Below, in pieces: positions 43,371-53,100 of a stretch of 64,000 nt of DNA. The stretch spans positions 111,359 through 175,358 of the forward strand of contig JAHCHY010000009.1 of the NCBI GenBank assembly GCA_026129485.1, written 5' to 3'. This DNA comes from Cyclobacteriaceae bacterium (GTDB lineage: Bacteria > Bacteroidota > Bacteroidia > Cytophagales > Cyclobacteriaceae). A program made the position numbers and the translations under genes. A model generated the notes under the pieces. The model did no database searches, was not told where the DNA came from, and saw only the letters and a list, made by a program, of their open reading frames with translations. The number at the start of each line of letters is the position of its first letter. The first letter of the stretch is position 1.

Positions 43371-45263
43371 TTAATACAGCACCCGGAACTTGATCGTATT
43401 CTCAATCGCACGTAGTTCCTTGATTACATCCTGGTTATAACCCTTGTTGATGTCAGTAATCACGTACCCGATGCTCTCATTGGTTTTCAAATATTGCCCC
43501 ACAATGTTGATCCCATTTGCAGCCAGCACTTGGTTGATACGCGCCAGGATACCCGGCACATTGCTGTGAATGTGAATCAGCCGGTGCGCATTTTCCAGCG
43601 TAGGCAACGACAGGTTAGGGAAGTTTACACTGTTGCCGGTGCCACCGTTGTTGATGTAATCTAAAAACTTACCCGATACAAACTGGGCAATGTTCTCCTG
43701 TGCTTCCAACGTGCTGCCGCCAATATGCGGAGTTAGGATGGTGTTGGGCAGCCCGCGCAATTCCGACATGAACTCTTCATCGTTGCTTTTGGGTTCGTGC
43801 GGAAATACATCAATAGCACATCCCGCTACTTTGCCTGATTTGATGTTCTCTTGCAATGCCTTAATATCTACAATATGGCCTCGGCTCAGGTTCAGGAAGA
43901 TCACACCTTTCTTCATCAGGTCAAATTCTTTTTGCCCGATCATGTTAGTGTTTTCCTTGCGGCCATCTGTGTGTAGCGAAACAATGTCAGCCTGCTCCAG
44001 CAATTCTTTCATAGACCGGCACTTGGTTGCATTACCTAACGCCAGTCGTTCCTCACGATCGTAATAATAAACTTTCATGCCCAGCGACTCGGCCAATACC
44101 GAAAGCTGTGAGCCGATATTTCCATAGCCCACAATGCCCAGCTTCTTGCCGCGTATCTCAAAGCTTCCTTTCGCGGATTTGTCCCACTTACCCAGGTGCA
44201 TTCTGGCCGACTTATCGGCTACATTTCGGATAAGCATAATGATCTCGCCAATCACTAATTCTACTACCGAACGTGTATTGCTGTAAGGCGCATTGAATAC
44301 GGCTACACCGCGTTTGGTGGCTTCTTTCAGATCGATCTGGTTGGTACCGATGCAAAACGCACCAATGGTCATTAGCCGGTTGGCATTGGATAATACTTTG
44401 GCGGTAACCATCGTTTTGGAACGAATGCCGAGTACGGAAACATTTTTGATCTTCTCGCACAGCTCATCTTCATCCAGTCCGGCAGGATAAACTTCCACGC
44501 TAAAGCCTTCCGCTTTAAATGCTTCTACCGCGTAAGGGTGCACATTCTCTAATAATAAAACATGAATCCTGTTTTTAGGGTAGGAGATAGCGGTGTTCAG
44601 CTTGTTCAGGTATAAAAACTCGTCAAGGCTTGGCGCGATGTGATCGGCTTTGTTCAAAACCTTTTCGCGCTCTACATTTTCAGTAAAGGCAAAAAACTTA
44701 TTGGCCAAGCCGGCATGCTTGATCTCGTAGTCGGTGTAACCATCGCCAATTACATATACATCGCCCGGCAGGTTAAGCCGTTTAAGCTGCTCCACCTTGC
44801 CATTGTTCTGCGAAAGCGGATTGTCCTGATCAAACCCGGTTACGTTTCCCTGCTCATCAAAGTGGAAACGATTGGCCAGGATGTTTTCGGGCTTGATACC
44901 GAATTCGGTAACAACCGGGTCGATAAACGCATGAAAGCCGTTTGATATGATGTAAATATGATCGGCATGTGTCTGGAAAAACTCGCGGTTGCGCTTGAAT
45001 GATTCTGACACCATGCCTTTCAGTACAGTAACTAATTGTTCGAGGTGGCGTTTGTTTGGCGCTAAAAGCCTGATACGTTTCTCCAGCGATTCGCGGAAGG
45101 AAATAGAGCCATCCATACCCTGGTTGGTGATGGACACGATCTCATCTTTGATCTTTTCAAGATCAGGATGGTCTTTCAGTGAAATGTCCGCCAATACATC
45201 AAAGGCTTCGGCTTTGGTAAACGTGCTGTCGAAATCGATTACAAAGTACTTGTTCAGTTTCAT
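43371..45263 (-). CDS. serA: phosphoserine phosphatase-phosphoglycerate dehydrogenase fusion
   Basis: A 630-residue fusion of the first and last enzymes of the phosphorylated serine pathway. The N-terminal HAD domain (about 1-210) has VIDFDSTFTKAEAFD (motif I) and VIGDGYTDYEI (motif IV), as in SerB. The dehydrogenase (about 230-545) has the NAD loop GYGNIGSQLSVLAESLGMKV and the catalytic histidine in LTPHIGGSTLEAQENIA. A C-terminal ACT domain (about 560-630; HSNVPGILARINQVLAANGI) suggests serine feedback. The motif I second residue pattern DFDST rather than DxDGT is normal for SerB-like HADs. With the nearby SerC-like gene this would make a complete pathway. Confidence 0.93.
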   Translation of the reverse strand: MKLNKYFVIDFDSTFTKAEAFDVLADISLKDHPDLEKIKDEIVSITNQGMDGSISFRESLEKRIRLLAPNKRHLEQLVTVLKGMVSESFKRNREFFQTHADHIYIISNGFHAFIDPVVTEFGIKPENILANRFHFDEQGNVTGFDQDNPLSQNNGKVEQLKRLNLPGDVYVIGDGYTDYEIKHAGLANKFFAFTENVEREKVLNKADHIAPSLDEFLYLNKLNTAISYPKNRIHVLLLENVHPYAVEAFKAEGFSVEVYPAGLDEDELCEKIKNVSVLGIRSKTMVTAKVLSNANRLMTIGAFCIGTNQIDLKEATKRGVAVFNAPYSNTRSVVELVIGEIIMLIRNVADKSARMHLGKWDKSAKGSFEIRGKKLGIVGYGNIGSQLSVLAESLGMKVYYYDREERLALGNATKCRSMKELLEQADIVSLHTDGRKENTNMIGQKEFDLMKKGVIFLNLSRGHIVDIKALQENIKSGKVAGCAIDVFPHEPKSNDEEFMSELRGLPNTILTPHIGGSTLEAQENIAQFVSGKFLDYINNGGTGNSVNFPNLSLPTLENAHRLIHIHSNVPGILARINQVLAANGINIVGQYLKTNESIGYVITDINKGYNQDVIKELRAIENTIKFRVLY

Positions 45264-45282
45264 TTTAAGTGTAACGCAAACC

Positions 45283-45290
45283 CAAAATTA
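45283..45290 (-). promoter_or_regulatory. candidate -7 box of serA
   Basis: TAATTTTG on the minus strand matches TAnnTTTG exactly, about 20 bases before the serA ATG (45263). No good -33 TTTG is visible at the usual spacing. Confidence 0.35.
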
Positions 45291-45364
45291 AACTAAAGAA
45301 TTGGAGTAAGGCAGGCTTGTTGAAACGGATCGAAAATAATTCAGTAATAACAGGTGTTAGGTTA

Positions 45365-45811
45365 TCAGAGTTTGAGCTTTAGCACTTCGGCCGCTGCGGG
45401 ACAAACCTGGGCAAACTCGCTGGACTTTCGGATCGATTCGGGTACGTGTTCGCGTGCAACAATTTCAAAACCAAGCTTCCTGAAAAAATAGCTGGCCGTT
45501 TGTGTGAGCAGATATACCTCGCGAATGCCGCGCTGTGCAGCTTCCTGAAGCAACTGGTTTACAATCTCCTTACCCAATTGCTGCCCGCGAAGCTCCTGGC
45601 TAACGGCAAGCGACCGGAGCAGGGCCAGGTCGTTGTAAAACTCCAGGCCACCGGAGCCTACCAGCGCTTCGTGTGTGTTGTAGAAAACAAGAAACAGGTT
45701 ATTATTCAGCGAAATATCATCTGCCGGAAGGTTATTTACCCGTAAAAACTGCTTTAACGACTCCAGCTCTTTTTCAGAATCAACTACATGATGCACCACA
45801 TATTCCTTCAT
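45365..45811 (-). CDS. GNAT acetyltransferase, ArsN2-like
   Basis: A 148-residue single GNAT domain. The acetyl-CoA loop is LAVSQELRGQQLGKEIVNQLL (about 69-89), and the later VYLLTQTASYFFRKLGFEIVARE is typical. The ending VPESIRKSSEFAQVCPAAAEVL matches the C-terminal signature of ArsN2-type proteins, which have been linked to arsenic (and phosphinothricin-like) detoxification. No ars genes are nearby, so the substrate remains open. It is divergent from the alcohol dehydrogenase gene. Confidence 0.82.
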   Translation of the reverse strand: MKEYVVHHVVDSEKELESLKQFLRVNNLPADDISLNNNLFLVFYNTHEALVGSGGLEFYNDLALLRSLAVSQELRGQQLGKEIVNQLLQEAAQRGIREVYLLTQTASYFFRKLGFEIVAREHVPESIRKSSEFAQVCPAAAEVLKLKL

Positions 45812-45885
45812 CGGGTAAAGGTTATCATTTCGGTATAACCTGAAAAGAATTTTATGATTAGAATTGCAATAAAAATTACCTTATT

Positions 45886-46929
45886 ATGATTTCAGCAAAA
45901 GGCTATGCCGCACAGGATCCAAAGTCGTTATTAGCGCCTTTTAATTTCAACAGGCGTAAACCGGGTGCGCACGATGTGCAGATAGAAATTCTGTATTGTG
46001 GTGTTTGTCATTCCGACCTGCACCAGGTACGCGATGAATGGGGCGGCTCTATCTATCCTATGGTTCCGGGCCATGAAATTGTGGGAAAGATAACCCATGT
46101 GGGAAATGCTGTTGCCAGGTTTAAGGTTGGTGAGCTTGCAGGTGTAGGCTGTTTTGTGGACTCGTGCCGTGTGTGCGAAAGCTGTAAGGCCGGCAACGAA
46201 CAATACTGTGATGCAGGCATGGCCGGCACGTACAATGGCTACGAAATGGATAAGAAAACACCCACGTATGGCGGCTATTCCAATTGTATTGTAGTGGATG
46301 AAAACTATGTGCTGCATATTTCCGAAAAGCTTCCGTTGCAGGCTGTAGCGCCTTTGCTTTGCGCAGGTATTACCACGTATTCCCCGTTAAGGCATTGGAA
46401 GGTGGGAGCAGGCCAGAAAGTAGCGGTGGTTGGCCTGGGCGGGTTGGGTCACATGGCCGTTAAGTTTGCGCTTTCATTTGGGGCAGAAGTAACTGTGCTA
46501 AGCTCATCAGCTTCCAAGGAAGCCGATGCCAGAAAATTAGGGGCGCATCATTTTGTAAACACGCGCGACAAGGCTGCTTCAAAAGCAGTGCGTAAGAAAT
46601 TTGATTTCATCCTCGATACGGTATCAGCCCAGCACGATCTTAACTTCTATCTCGATTTGCTCAGGACTGACGGCACAATGGTAATGGTAGGTATTCCACC
46701 GGAAGCCGAGCCGGTTGAAGCCTTCAGCCTGATCGGGAAAAGAAAGACGTTGGCCGGCTCGATGATAGGTGGCATCCGCGAAACACAGGAGATGCTGGAT
46801 TACTGTGCGGAAAACAACATTGTTTCGGATATAGAATTGATCCCGATACAACAAATTGAACAGGCTTACGAGCGCATGGTAAAAGGCGATGTGCGGTATC
46901 GCTTTGTGATTGATATGAGCACGCTATGA
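45886..46929 (+). CDS. zinc-dependent alcohol dehydrogenase (YahK/CAD type)
   Basis: NAD(P)-dependent medium-chain dehydrogenase (347 residues). Catalytic zinc ligands are CGVCHSDLHQV (Cys), GHEIVGKI (His-Glu) and the later CAGITTYSP (Cys); the structural zinc site is CRVCESCKAGNEQYC. The nucleotide fold has VGLGGLGHMAVKFA (about 183-196). SSSASKEADARKLGAHH after the second strand favours NADP, as in the broad-specificity aldehyde reductase YahK. Its stop overlaps the stop of the convergent gene by six bases. Confidence 0.92.
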   Translation: MISAKGYAAQDPKSLLAPFNFNRRKPGAHDVQIEILYCGVCHSDLHQVRDEWGGSIYPMVPGHEIVGKITHVGNAVARFKVGELAGVGCFVDSCRVCESCKAGNEQYCDAGMAGTYNGYEMDKKTPTYGGYSNCIVVDENYVLHISEKLPLQAVAPLLCAGITTYSPLRHWKVGAGQKVAVVGLGGLGHMAVKFALSFGAEVTVLSSSASKEADARKLGAHHFVNTRDKAASKAVRKKFDFILDTVSAQHDLNFYLDLLRTDGTMVMVGIPPEAEPVEAFSLIGKRKTLAGSMIGGIRETQEMLDYCAENNIVSDIELIPIQQIEQAYERMVKGDVRYRFVIDMSTL

Positions 46930-47580
46930 CACCCGTTGTGCGGGGGCCGCTCGTACCGACCTGCCCAGGAACCAAAGCACAATGGCAATAAACAGCATTA
47001 CACCGGCAGCAATACCAAAGATCAGGTAAAAATCTTCCATTACTTCATCCGCAGGGAGGCTGGCATATTCCGGGTTGTTTCCGTTCACCAATAAATCAAC
47101 CGAATCCTGTACCGGGTATTCGTATTCCGGGTAGGACGTGGCAGTCTGGTAGGTGTACAGGCTATCGTTAAACTGGTACCTGAAAATCAGGTACACGGTT
47201 TTGAGTGTATCGGTTGGCGATGCAGGTTCCGCATAAACAGCATCCGCTACAATACCGCGAACGGGCACTGCATCTTTCTTGAAATCTTCATAGAAATAGT
47301 AAAAGAATGCTGTTAGCCCGAGGAAAAGCAAGGCGAGCAGCCCGGATAAAATGCTGCCTGCTTTCATTGTGCCCGAAAGGCACCCGCCACAACCCGGGTT
47401 GGAAGCTTGCCCGCTTAGTGTTACCCGGTTGGGTTCATCTTTTTCCAAGGTGCCAAGCAACTTTTGCGCATCGGCTTCCGAAACACCATAGGTATTTTGA
47501 ATAAGCCTGATAGCCTGGTAACGCTGGTCGCTATCCAGCAGCTTTCTTACCTGGTCTTTGATGTTTTTTGGGTCGCTCAT
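46924..47580 (-). CDS. two-TM membrane protein, DUF3592-like
   Basis: A 218-residue membrane protein. The cytoplasmic start (about 1-55, KDQVRKLLDSDQRYQAIRLIQNTYGVSEADAQKLL) recalls the helical part of ribosomal protein L7/L12's C-terminal domain. A Gly/Cys turn (GCGGCLSG) precedes TM1 (about 75-95), an extracytoplasmic beta-domain (about 100-175) resembling DUF3592, and TM2 (about 185-207). The function is unknown. It converges on the alcohol dehydrogenase gene with overlapping stop codons and lies downstream of the transketolase gene on the same strand. Confidence 0.7.
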   Translation of the reverse strand: MSDPKNIKDQVRKLLDSDQRYQAIRLIQNTYGVSEADAQKLLGTLEKDEPNRVTLSGQASNPGCGGCLSGTMKAGSILSGLLALLFLGLTAFFYYFYEDFKKDAVPVRGIVADAVYAEPASPTDTLKTVYLIFRYQFNDSLYTYQTATSYPEYEYPVQDSVDLLVNGNNPEYASLPADEVMEDFYLIFGIAAGVMLFIAIVLWFLGRSVRAAPAQRVS

Positions 47581-47632
47581 CTTAAAGCTTAAAGCTATAA
47601 AGAGGAAAGTTTAAAGCGAGCCGCATTTAACT

Positions 47633-48589
47633 TTAAACTTTCTTCCGCGCGATTGCCTTTTCTGCAGCAGCTATAATGTTGGCCGAATTTAATCCGTATT
47701 TTTTCAGCAGTTGGGCAGGCGTTCCGCTCTCACCAAACGAATCATTTACAGCTATCATTTCCAATGGGGCAGGGCGGAAGCGCGAAAGTACTTGTGCCAC
47801 GCTGTCGCCCAATCCACCGTTGATCTGGTGCTCTTCGCAGGTAACGGCACAACCGGTTTTTTCAACCGATGCGAGGATGGCTTCCACATCCAATGGCTTA
47901 ATGGTATGTATGTTGATCAGCTCAACTGAAATTCCTTTTTCGGCTAATACGGCTTCGGCTTCGATGGCTTCCCAAACTAAGTGGCCGGTAGCAAAGATGG
48001 TTACGTCTTTACCTTCAATCATCTTGTCTGCTTTACCGATCACGAAGGGGCGGTCGGTTGTAAAGATGGGCCAGCTCGGGCGGCCAAAGCGCAGGTAGGC
48101 CGGGCCTTCGTGCTTGCCAAGCGCAATGGTGGCAGCTTTGGTTTGTGCGTAGTCGCAAGGCACAATCACCGTCATGCCCGGCAGCATTTTCATCATGCCG
48201 ATGTCCTCAAGTATCTGATGCGTAGCGCCATCCTCGCCTAACGTTAAACCTGCATGGGATGCGCAGATCTTAACATTTTTACCTGAGTAAGCGATTGACT
48301 GGCGAACTTGGTCATATACCCGGCCGGTTGAAAAGTTGGCAAAGGTTCCGGTAAACGGGATCTTGCCGCCAATGGTCATACCGGCAGCAATGCCCATCAT
48401 GTTAGCCTCGGCAATACCTATCTGGAAGAACCTTTCGGGGAAATCTTTCTTGAAGGCATCCATTTTAAGAGAGCCCGTGAGGTCGGCACAAAGCACTACT
48501 ACATCGGGATTGGATTTTCCGAGCTCGTGTAAGCCGGCTCCGAAGCCTGATCGGGTATCTTTCTTTTCAATGAAGGTGTATTTGGTCAT
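47633..48589 (-). CDS. transketolase, C-terminal (pyrimidine + C) subunit
   Basis: Half of a split transketolase (318 residues) containing the pyrimidine-binding domain (about 1-180) and the C-terminal domain (about 185-318). Signatures are RSGFGAGLHELGKSNPDVVVLCADLTGS, FIGIAEANMMGIAAGMT-like GIAEANMMGIAAGM, and ASHAGLTLGEDGATHQ. The matching N-terminal half is at 53337-54185. Together they would transfer ketol units in the pentose phosphate pathway. The ATG at 48589 (MTKYTFIEKKDTR) is preferred over an upstream start. Confidence 0.93.
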   Translation of the reverse strand: MTKYTFIEKKDTRSGFGAGLHELGKSNPDVVVLCADLTGSLKMDAFKKDFPERFFQIGIAEANMMGIAAGMTIGGKIPFTGTFANFSTGRVYDQVRQSIAYSGKNVKICASHAGLTLGEDGATHQILEDIGMMKMLPGMTVIVPCDYAQTKAATIALGKHEGPAYLRFGRPSWPIFTTDRPFVIGKADKMIEGKDVTIFATGHLVWEAIEAEAVLAEKGISVELINIHTIKPLDVEAILASVEKTGCAVTCEEHQINGGLGDSVAQVLSRFRPAPLEMIAVNDSFGESGTPAQLLKKYGLNSANIIAAAEKAIARKKV

Positions 48590-48719
48590 GGTGGTTTTAA
48601 TTCGACTTACAAGTTTAGACAATCCGGCCGAACTTGCAGGCGTGCTGTTAACCTTTTGTTAAAGGATATTTTTGGCTGGCTGTTGAGGTCTTGCTTCCGT
48701 TTGTATTCCAAACTTTTGT

Positions 48720-48806
48720 ATGGCCTCGCTTTCCAAAACTGATCGTAAGTTGTTGTTGTGGTTTATTGTACTGCTGGCGCTGGCTATAATTCCGTGGTTT
48801 GTATAA
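48720..48806 (+). CDS. possible 28-residue single-TM microprotein
   Basis: An ATG at 48720 opens 28 codons ending TAA at 48804-48806. The peptide has a polar, basic start (MASLSKTDRK) and a hydrophobic helix (LLLWFIVLLALAIIPWFV), a typical membrane microprotein. TATTTTTG (48667-48674) is an exact TAnnTTTG match 45 bases upstream; no clear -33 element. A 13-bp terminator hairpin follows eight bases later. No homologue is known to me, so this rests on composition and context. Confidence 0.45.
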   Translation: MASLSKTDRKLLLWFIVLLALAIIPWFV

Positions 48807-48813
48807 AAAACGA

Positions 48814-48842
48814 AAGCGGGTTGTTTACCAAACAACCCGCTT
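48814..48842 (-). terminator. strong intrinsic terminator of the amidohydrolase operon
   Basis: AAGCGGGTTGTTT (48814-48826) pairs with AAACAACCCGCTT (48830-48842), a perfect 13-bp stem with a 3-base loop. On the minus strand it is followed by TTCGTTTTTTAT, a good U-run, 22 bases after the amidohydrolase stop at 48865. It could also serve the plus-strand microprotein frame. Confidence 0.9.
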
Positions 48843-48864
48843 GTAAATTGACTGTAAGCTAAGC

Positions 48865-50163
48865 CTATCGCTTATGCCCGTATTTGTCGGAGAACCTGTT
48901 GTAAAGCTCTTCCTGTATTCCGGGTAATTCTATTTTCTTACCGGAAATAAAGGCATGGCTTAACACATTGGTTCGATAATCCAATGCATCACCTTTAGAT
49001 ACAAACAGGGTTGCGTCCTTACCAACTTCCAAAGTACCCACACGGTTATCAATACCCAGCGCTTTGGCCGTGTTGGCCGTAATCGTTTTCAAGGCTTCCT
49101 CTTTGCTCAGTCCATAAGCTGCGGCAGTACCGGCATAAAAGGCCAGGTTACGGCCGCCATGCAGGGATTTATCGTTCGATATGGAAACCGTTACACCCGC
49201 TTGTGTTAACAGGTAAGGCAGCCTGAACGGAAGATCCACATCATCATCGTTTCTGTCGGGCAGGTTGTGGGTAGCCGGCAGGATAACCGGTATCTTGTTT
49301 TCCTTCAAAAAATCACTTACCCATAATGCACTGGTGCCGGCAATTAATGTTATTTTCTTTACGCCATTGCGCTGTGCAAACCGAACCGACTCCACAATTT
49401 CCTTGGATGTATTGGCATGAATGAACAAGGTCTTCCTGCCATCGAACAAACCCTGCATGGCATCTAATTTCACGTTAGCTTCTTTGCCTGCCTGGCTGCC
49501 GTAAGCAACTGATTCTGAAAAGAACATTTCAAGGTCGCCTACCTGCTTTTCATAATCCCTATTAGGCGATTCGGCAAACGTAAAGGTGCTGAAATCAAAC
49601 TGGCGCCTGGTAAGCGGAGGCCAGTTCAGGTGAATGCCTACATCAACCGTATGTGCCGCGTCTTCCCAATTCCAGCCTTCCATTTCCATTACGGAAGAAG
49701 AACCGGAGATCAGGCCTCCCACAGGAGTACTTTCTGCAAGCAGCACGCCATTAAACCGATAGGTAGGGATGTATTCTGAATCGGTATTGTAGGAAATTAC
49801 TGCCCGTACATTCGGGTTGATTTCACCACGCTCGTTATGGTCGTTCATAGCACGGATAGCATTCACTTCCTGTAAACCAATCTGTGCATTGGGCAGAATG
49901 AAACCCGGGTACACATGCTTATTGCTGATATCAATTACTTCGTAGCCGGTAAGATCAACCCTGGAAGTTGTGGCATCAGCCACAATGGTAAGCTTACCCT
50001 TATCGAATGCGATAATAGAATTCTGGATAACCTGACCGTTGCCGAGGTGTGCCACGCCACCGGTTAAGGCAACAGATTTGGTTTGCGGTTTAGCCGGAAC
50101 AGGCGGTTGTGCATAGGCAACTGTGCTTAGCACAAATAACAGTATATAAATTAGCTTCTTCAT
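48865..50163 (-). CDS. exported amidohydrolase-fold protein lacking HxH (probable pseudoenzyme)
   Basis: A 432-residue exported protein with the amidohydrolase composite fold. Signal peptide MKKLIYILLFVLSTVAYAQ. The strand normally carrying the HxH metal ligands reads HVYPGFILPNAQIGLQEV, so both histidines are lost. LFIHANTSKEI keeps one histidine, and the terminal region (SISNDKS, AAYGLSKEEALKTITANTAKALGI, GTLEVGKDATLFV) is normal. It is the second gene after the 1007-residue amidohydrolase, spaced by 19 bases, so it may act as a partner subunit. Catalysis is doubtful. Confidence 0.8.
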   Translation of the reverse strand: MKKLIYILLFVLSTVAYAQPPVPAKPQTKSVALTGGVAHLGNGQVIQNSIIAFDKGKLTIVADATTSRVDLTGYEVIDISNKHVYPGFILPNAQIGLQEVNAIRAMNDHNERGEINPNVRAVISYNTDSEYIPTYRFNGVLLAESTPVGGLISGSSSVMEMEGWNWEDAAHTVDVGIHLNWPPLTRRQFDFSTFTFAESPNRDYEKQVGDLEMFFSESVAYGSQAGKEANVKLDAMQGLFDGRKTLFIHANTSKEIVESVRFAQRNGVKKITLIAGTSALWVSDFLKENKIPVILPATHNLPDRNDDDVDLPFRLPYLLTQAGVTVSISNDKSLHGGRNLAFYAGTAAAYGLSKEEALKTITANTAKALGIDNRVGTLEVGKDATLFVSKGDALDYRTNVLSHAFISGKKIELPGIQEELYNRFSDKYGHKR

Positions 50164-50182
50164 TTCGATAGCTCGTTAAAGA

Positions 50183-53100
50183 TTAATGTTCAAAATGTTC
50201 CAACGATTCTTCACCTAACACATCATCGCAATGGAACTCGGCCTGGCTGCGTGAATCAGGGCGTTGTGTAGGCACGCCCGACCGTTTTGCGTTCTTCAAT
50301 TTCTGAATCAGGCGGGCACGCTCGGCATTCAATACCTTGTTGTTCTCGGCATCCTTCTCAATATCGTAATACACTTTGCCATCGATGATGGTTTTCTCAG
50401 CTCTGGCATATACGGATAGCGGATGGTCTGTCCATAAAACCACATCGGCTGATTTACCTACTTTCAGGCTGCCCATCTGATTATCCAAGTGCAGCATTTT
50501 GGCAGGATTAAGGGTAACCATTTTCAAGGCATCTTCTTCTGAGATACCAGCATACTTCACTGACTTGGAAGCTTCCTGGTTCAGCCTGCGGCCCATTTCG
50601 GCATCATCGGAGTTAATGGCGGTTACCACGCCTTCGCGATGCATGATGGCTGCGTTATACGGAATAGCATACCGTACTTCCCACTTGTAATTCCACCAGT
50701 CGGCAAACGTAGAAGCGGCCACACCATGCTGCTTCATTTTGTCGGCCACCTTGTAGCCTTCGAGGATGTGCGTAAATGTGTTTACCCGGAAGTTGAAACG
50801 CTCGGCTACTTTCATCAGCATATTGATTTCAGACTGCACATACGAGTGGCAACTGATGAATCTTTTCCTGTTCAGGATTTCCAGCATGGTTTCATCCACC
50901 AGATATCTGCGCGGCTTAAGCGCCAATGCTTTTTCCTTGGCGGGAAGGCTGTTGTAGGCTTTCCATTTTTTGTCGTACTCCAAAGCATTGGTGAAGGCAT
51001 CTACATATACCTGCTCAACACCCATGCGGGTTTGCGGAAAGCGGATTGAGCTTGCATTGCTGGTACGCTTTACGTTTTCGCCAAGTGCAAACTTGATGAA
51101 CCCATCAGCTCCCTGGATTTTAAGATTCTCAGGCGATTCGCCCCAACGCAGCTTGATCAATGCAGACTGCCCGCCAACCGGGTTAGCCGAACCATGCAGC
51201 ACCTGTACGGCAACTACACCGCCTGATAGCGCACGATAGATGTTTATGTTTTCGGCATCTAAGTTATCGCCAATGCGAACCATGCCGGAGTTGGCGGCTA
51301 CATCGTTTATGCTGGCCGCGCCAATGTGCGAGTGCTCGTCAATAATACCGGGTGTAAGGTGCTTACCGGTTGCATCCACCACGCGTGCACCGGGCTCGCT
51401 CAGGTTTTTACCGATCCTGGCAATCTTACCATCTTTCAATAATACATCGGTGCCCTGTAAAACGCCATCGCTTTCATTTGTCCATACGGTTGCGTTCTTA
51501 ACCAGGATTGTTTCCGTAACGGGCAGCGATGGATAGCCATGCCCGGTAAAGGGATAGATCACTTTGCTCAGCTCTTCTTTCTTTTCTGCCGGGTTGCTCT
51601 TGGCGGCAGGCTTGCTTATATCGCCTGTACGGGTGGCCGTCCATGAAACCCAGGTGCCGTCAACCAACTGGCCTTTGCCTTTCCAGCCGGTGCCTTCGCT
51701 CCAGCCTGAAAGTCTTACACTACCGGTGCTTTGCTTGGTAGGCTTAAAGCTTATGGTAATTAAATCTTTAGCAAAAGTTGTAGTGGCATCGAACGAAGTG
51801 GAATCATTTATTTTAATTTTTGCCTTATGGCTTCCCGGATCACCGGTTACTTCGAGGTTAAAGGTTTGATTGTTCAGGCTTAAATTATAATTGCCGCTAA
51901 AGTCTTTGGTTTCTAATGGCTTGATAGAATAAAGCTGGCCTTGTACCCAATTCTGGTGAATGATGGTTTTCTCATCAAACAATTTACCGGAGGTGATGAT
52001 GAAGTTAGCCAGCAAGCCTTTTTTCAGGCTGCCCACCTGGTCGTCAACTTTTAATAATTGTGCAGGAGTTGCCGTAAGGGCTTTTAGTGCGCCTGCTTCA
52101 CTCAGTCCGTTTTCAATAGCCTTGCGCACGTTTGCCAGAAAATCAGAAGTTTTCCTTAAACCATTTGTGGTGATGGCAAACGGTACTCCGTTCTTCTCTA
52201 AAGTACCAAGATTGGCAGGAGCCAGATCCCAGTGCTTCATATCGGCCAGCGAGGTGCGCTCTGCATCGAACGGATCTTCCACATCATAGGCATCCGGGTA
52301 ATTAACCGGTACAATGAAGGTAGCCTTGCTGGCTTTTATCTCAGCAATGCGCTTGTACTCATCGCCTGCGCCCCTGATGATGTATTGAATACCAAACTCA
52401 TCGCCAAGCTTATCTGCGCGGAGGGAGTTTGCCCAGCTTGTGGCAGCAAATATCTGCGGAAGCTTTTGTGTTTGAATCCAGCCTTCCAGCGAGTTATCGG
52501 CAAACGGTCTTGGGTTCTGGCTGCCAAACCATTCCGCATCGAAGTACGTCTGGCGCAGCACGGCAATAAAGCCCATTAATGAAGACGGATAGGTTTGTGT
52601 GGATGTTCCTTTTTCCAATGAATAATGGGCGGCCACTTTCTGGCGTACCAACGCGGTATTGTCATTCTTTTCGGAAAGGGTTACAAAGGCAGAAGTTCCG
52701 CGTGCCAAACCATCAGGCTTGGATGTTAACACCGCGCCAAAGCCCTGCTTGCGCAGCTCATCGGCTACCTTGGTATCGATTGTAAATTCATCGGCAGCAT
52801 TGTAATGCGACCGGATGGCTTGGTTGGCATTGTACGCGCCCTTGGTTTTGGATTCCATTTGCTCCACACCGCCAAAGCCACCGCCACGGGTACGCTCCAC
52901 TTCCGGTAATCCATAGTTAGTAAAGGCGTCCACGAGGGCAGGGTAGATGTACTTGCCCTTCAGGTCTATGGTTGTGTATCCTTTTGGAACAGAGAGGTTT
53001 GCGCCCACCTGCTCAATGCGGCTGCCTTTTATCAGGAGCGTAGCATTCTGCAAGGTAGTCTGTGCATCCACTATGATAGTGGCATTGGTAAAGGCAAACA

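Noticed and set aside
52336-52566. Small minus-strand frame within the large amidohydrolase
   Set aside because: It is a different frame of the same strand inside an intact coding region and has no independent start signal.
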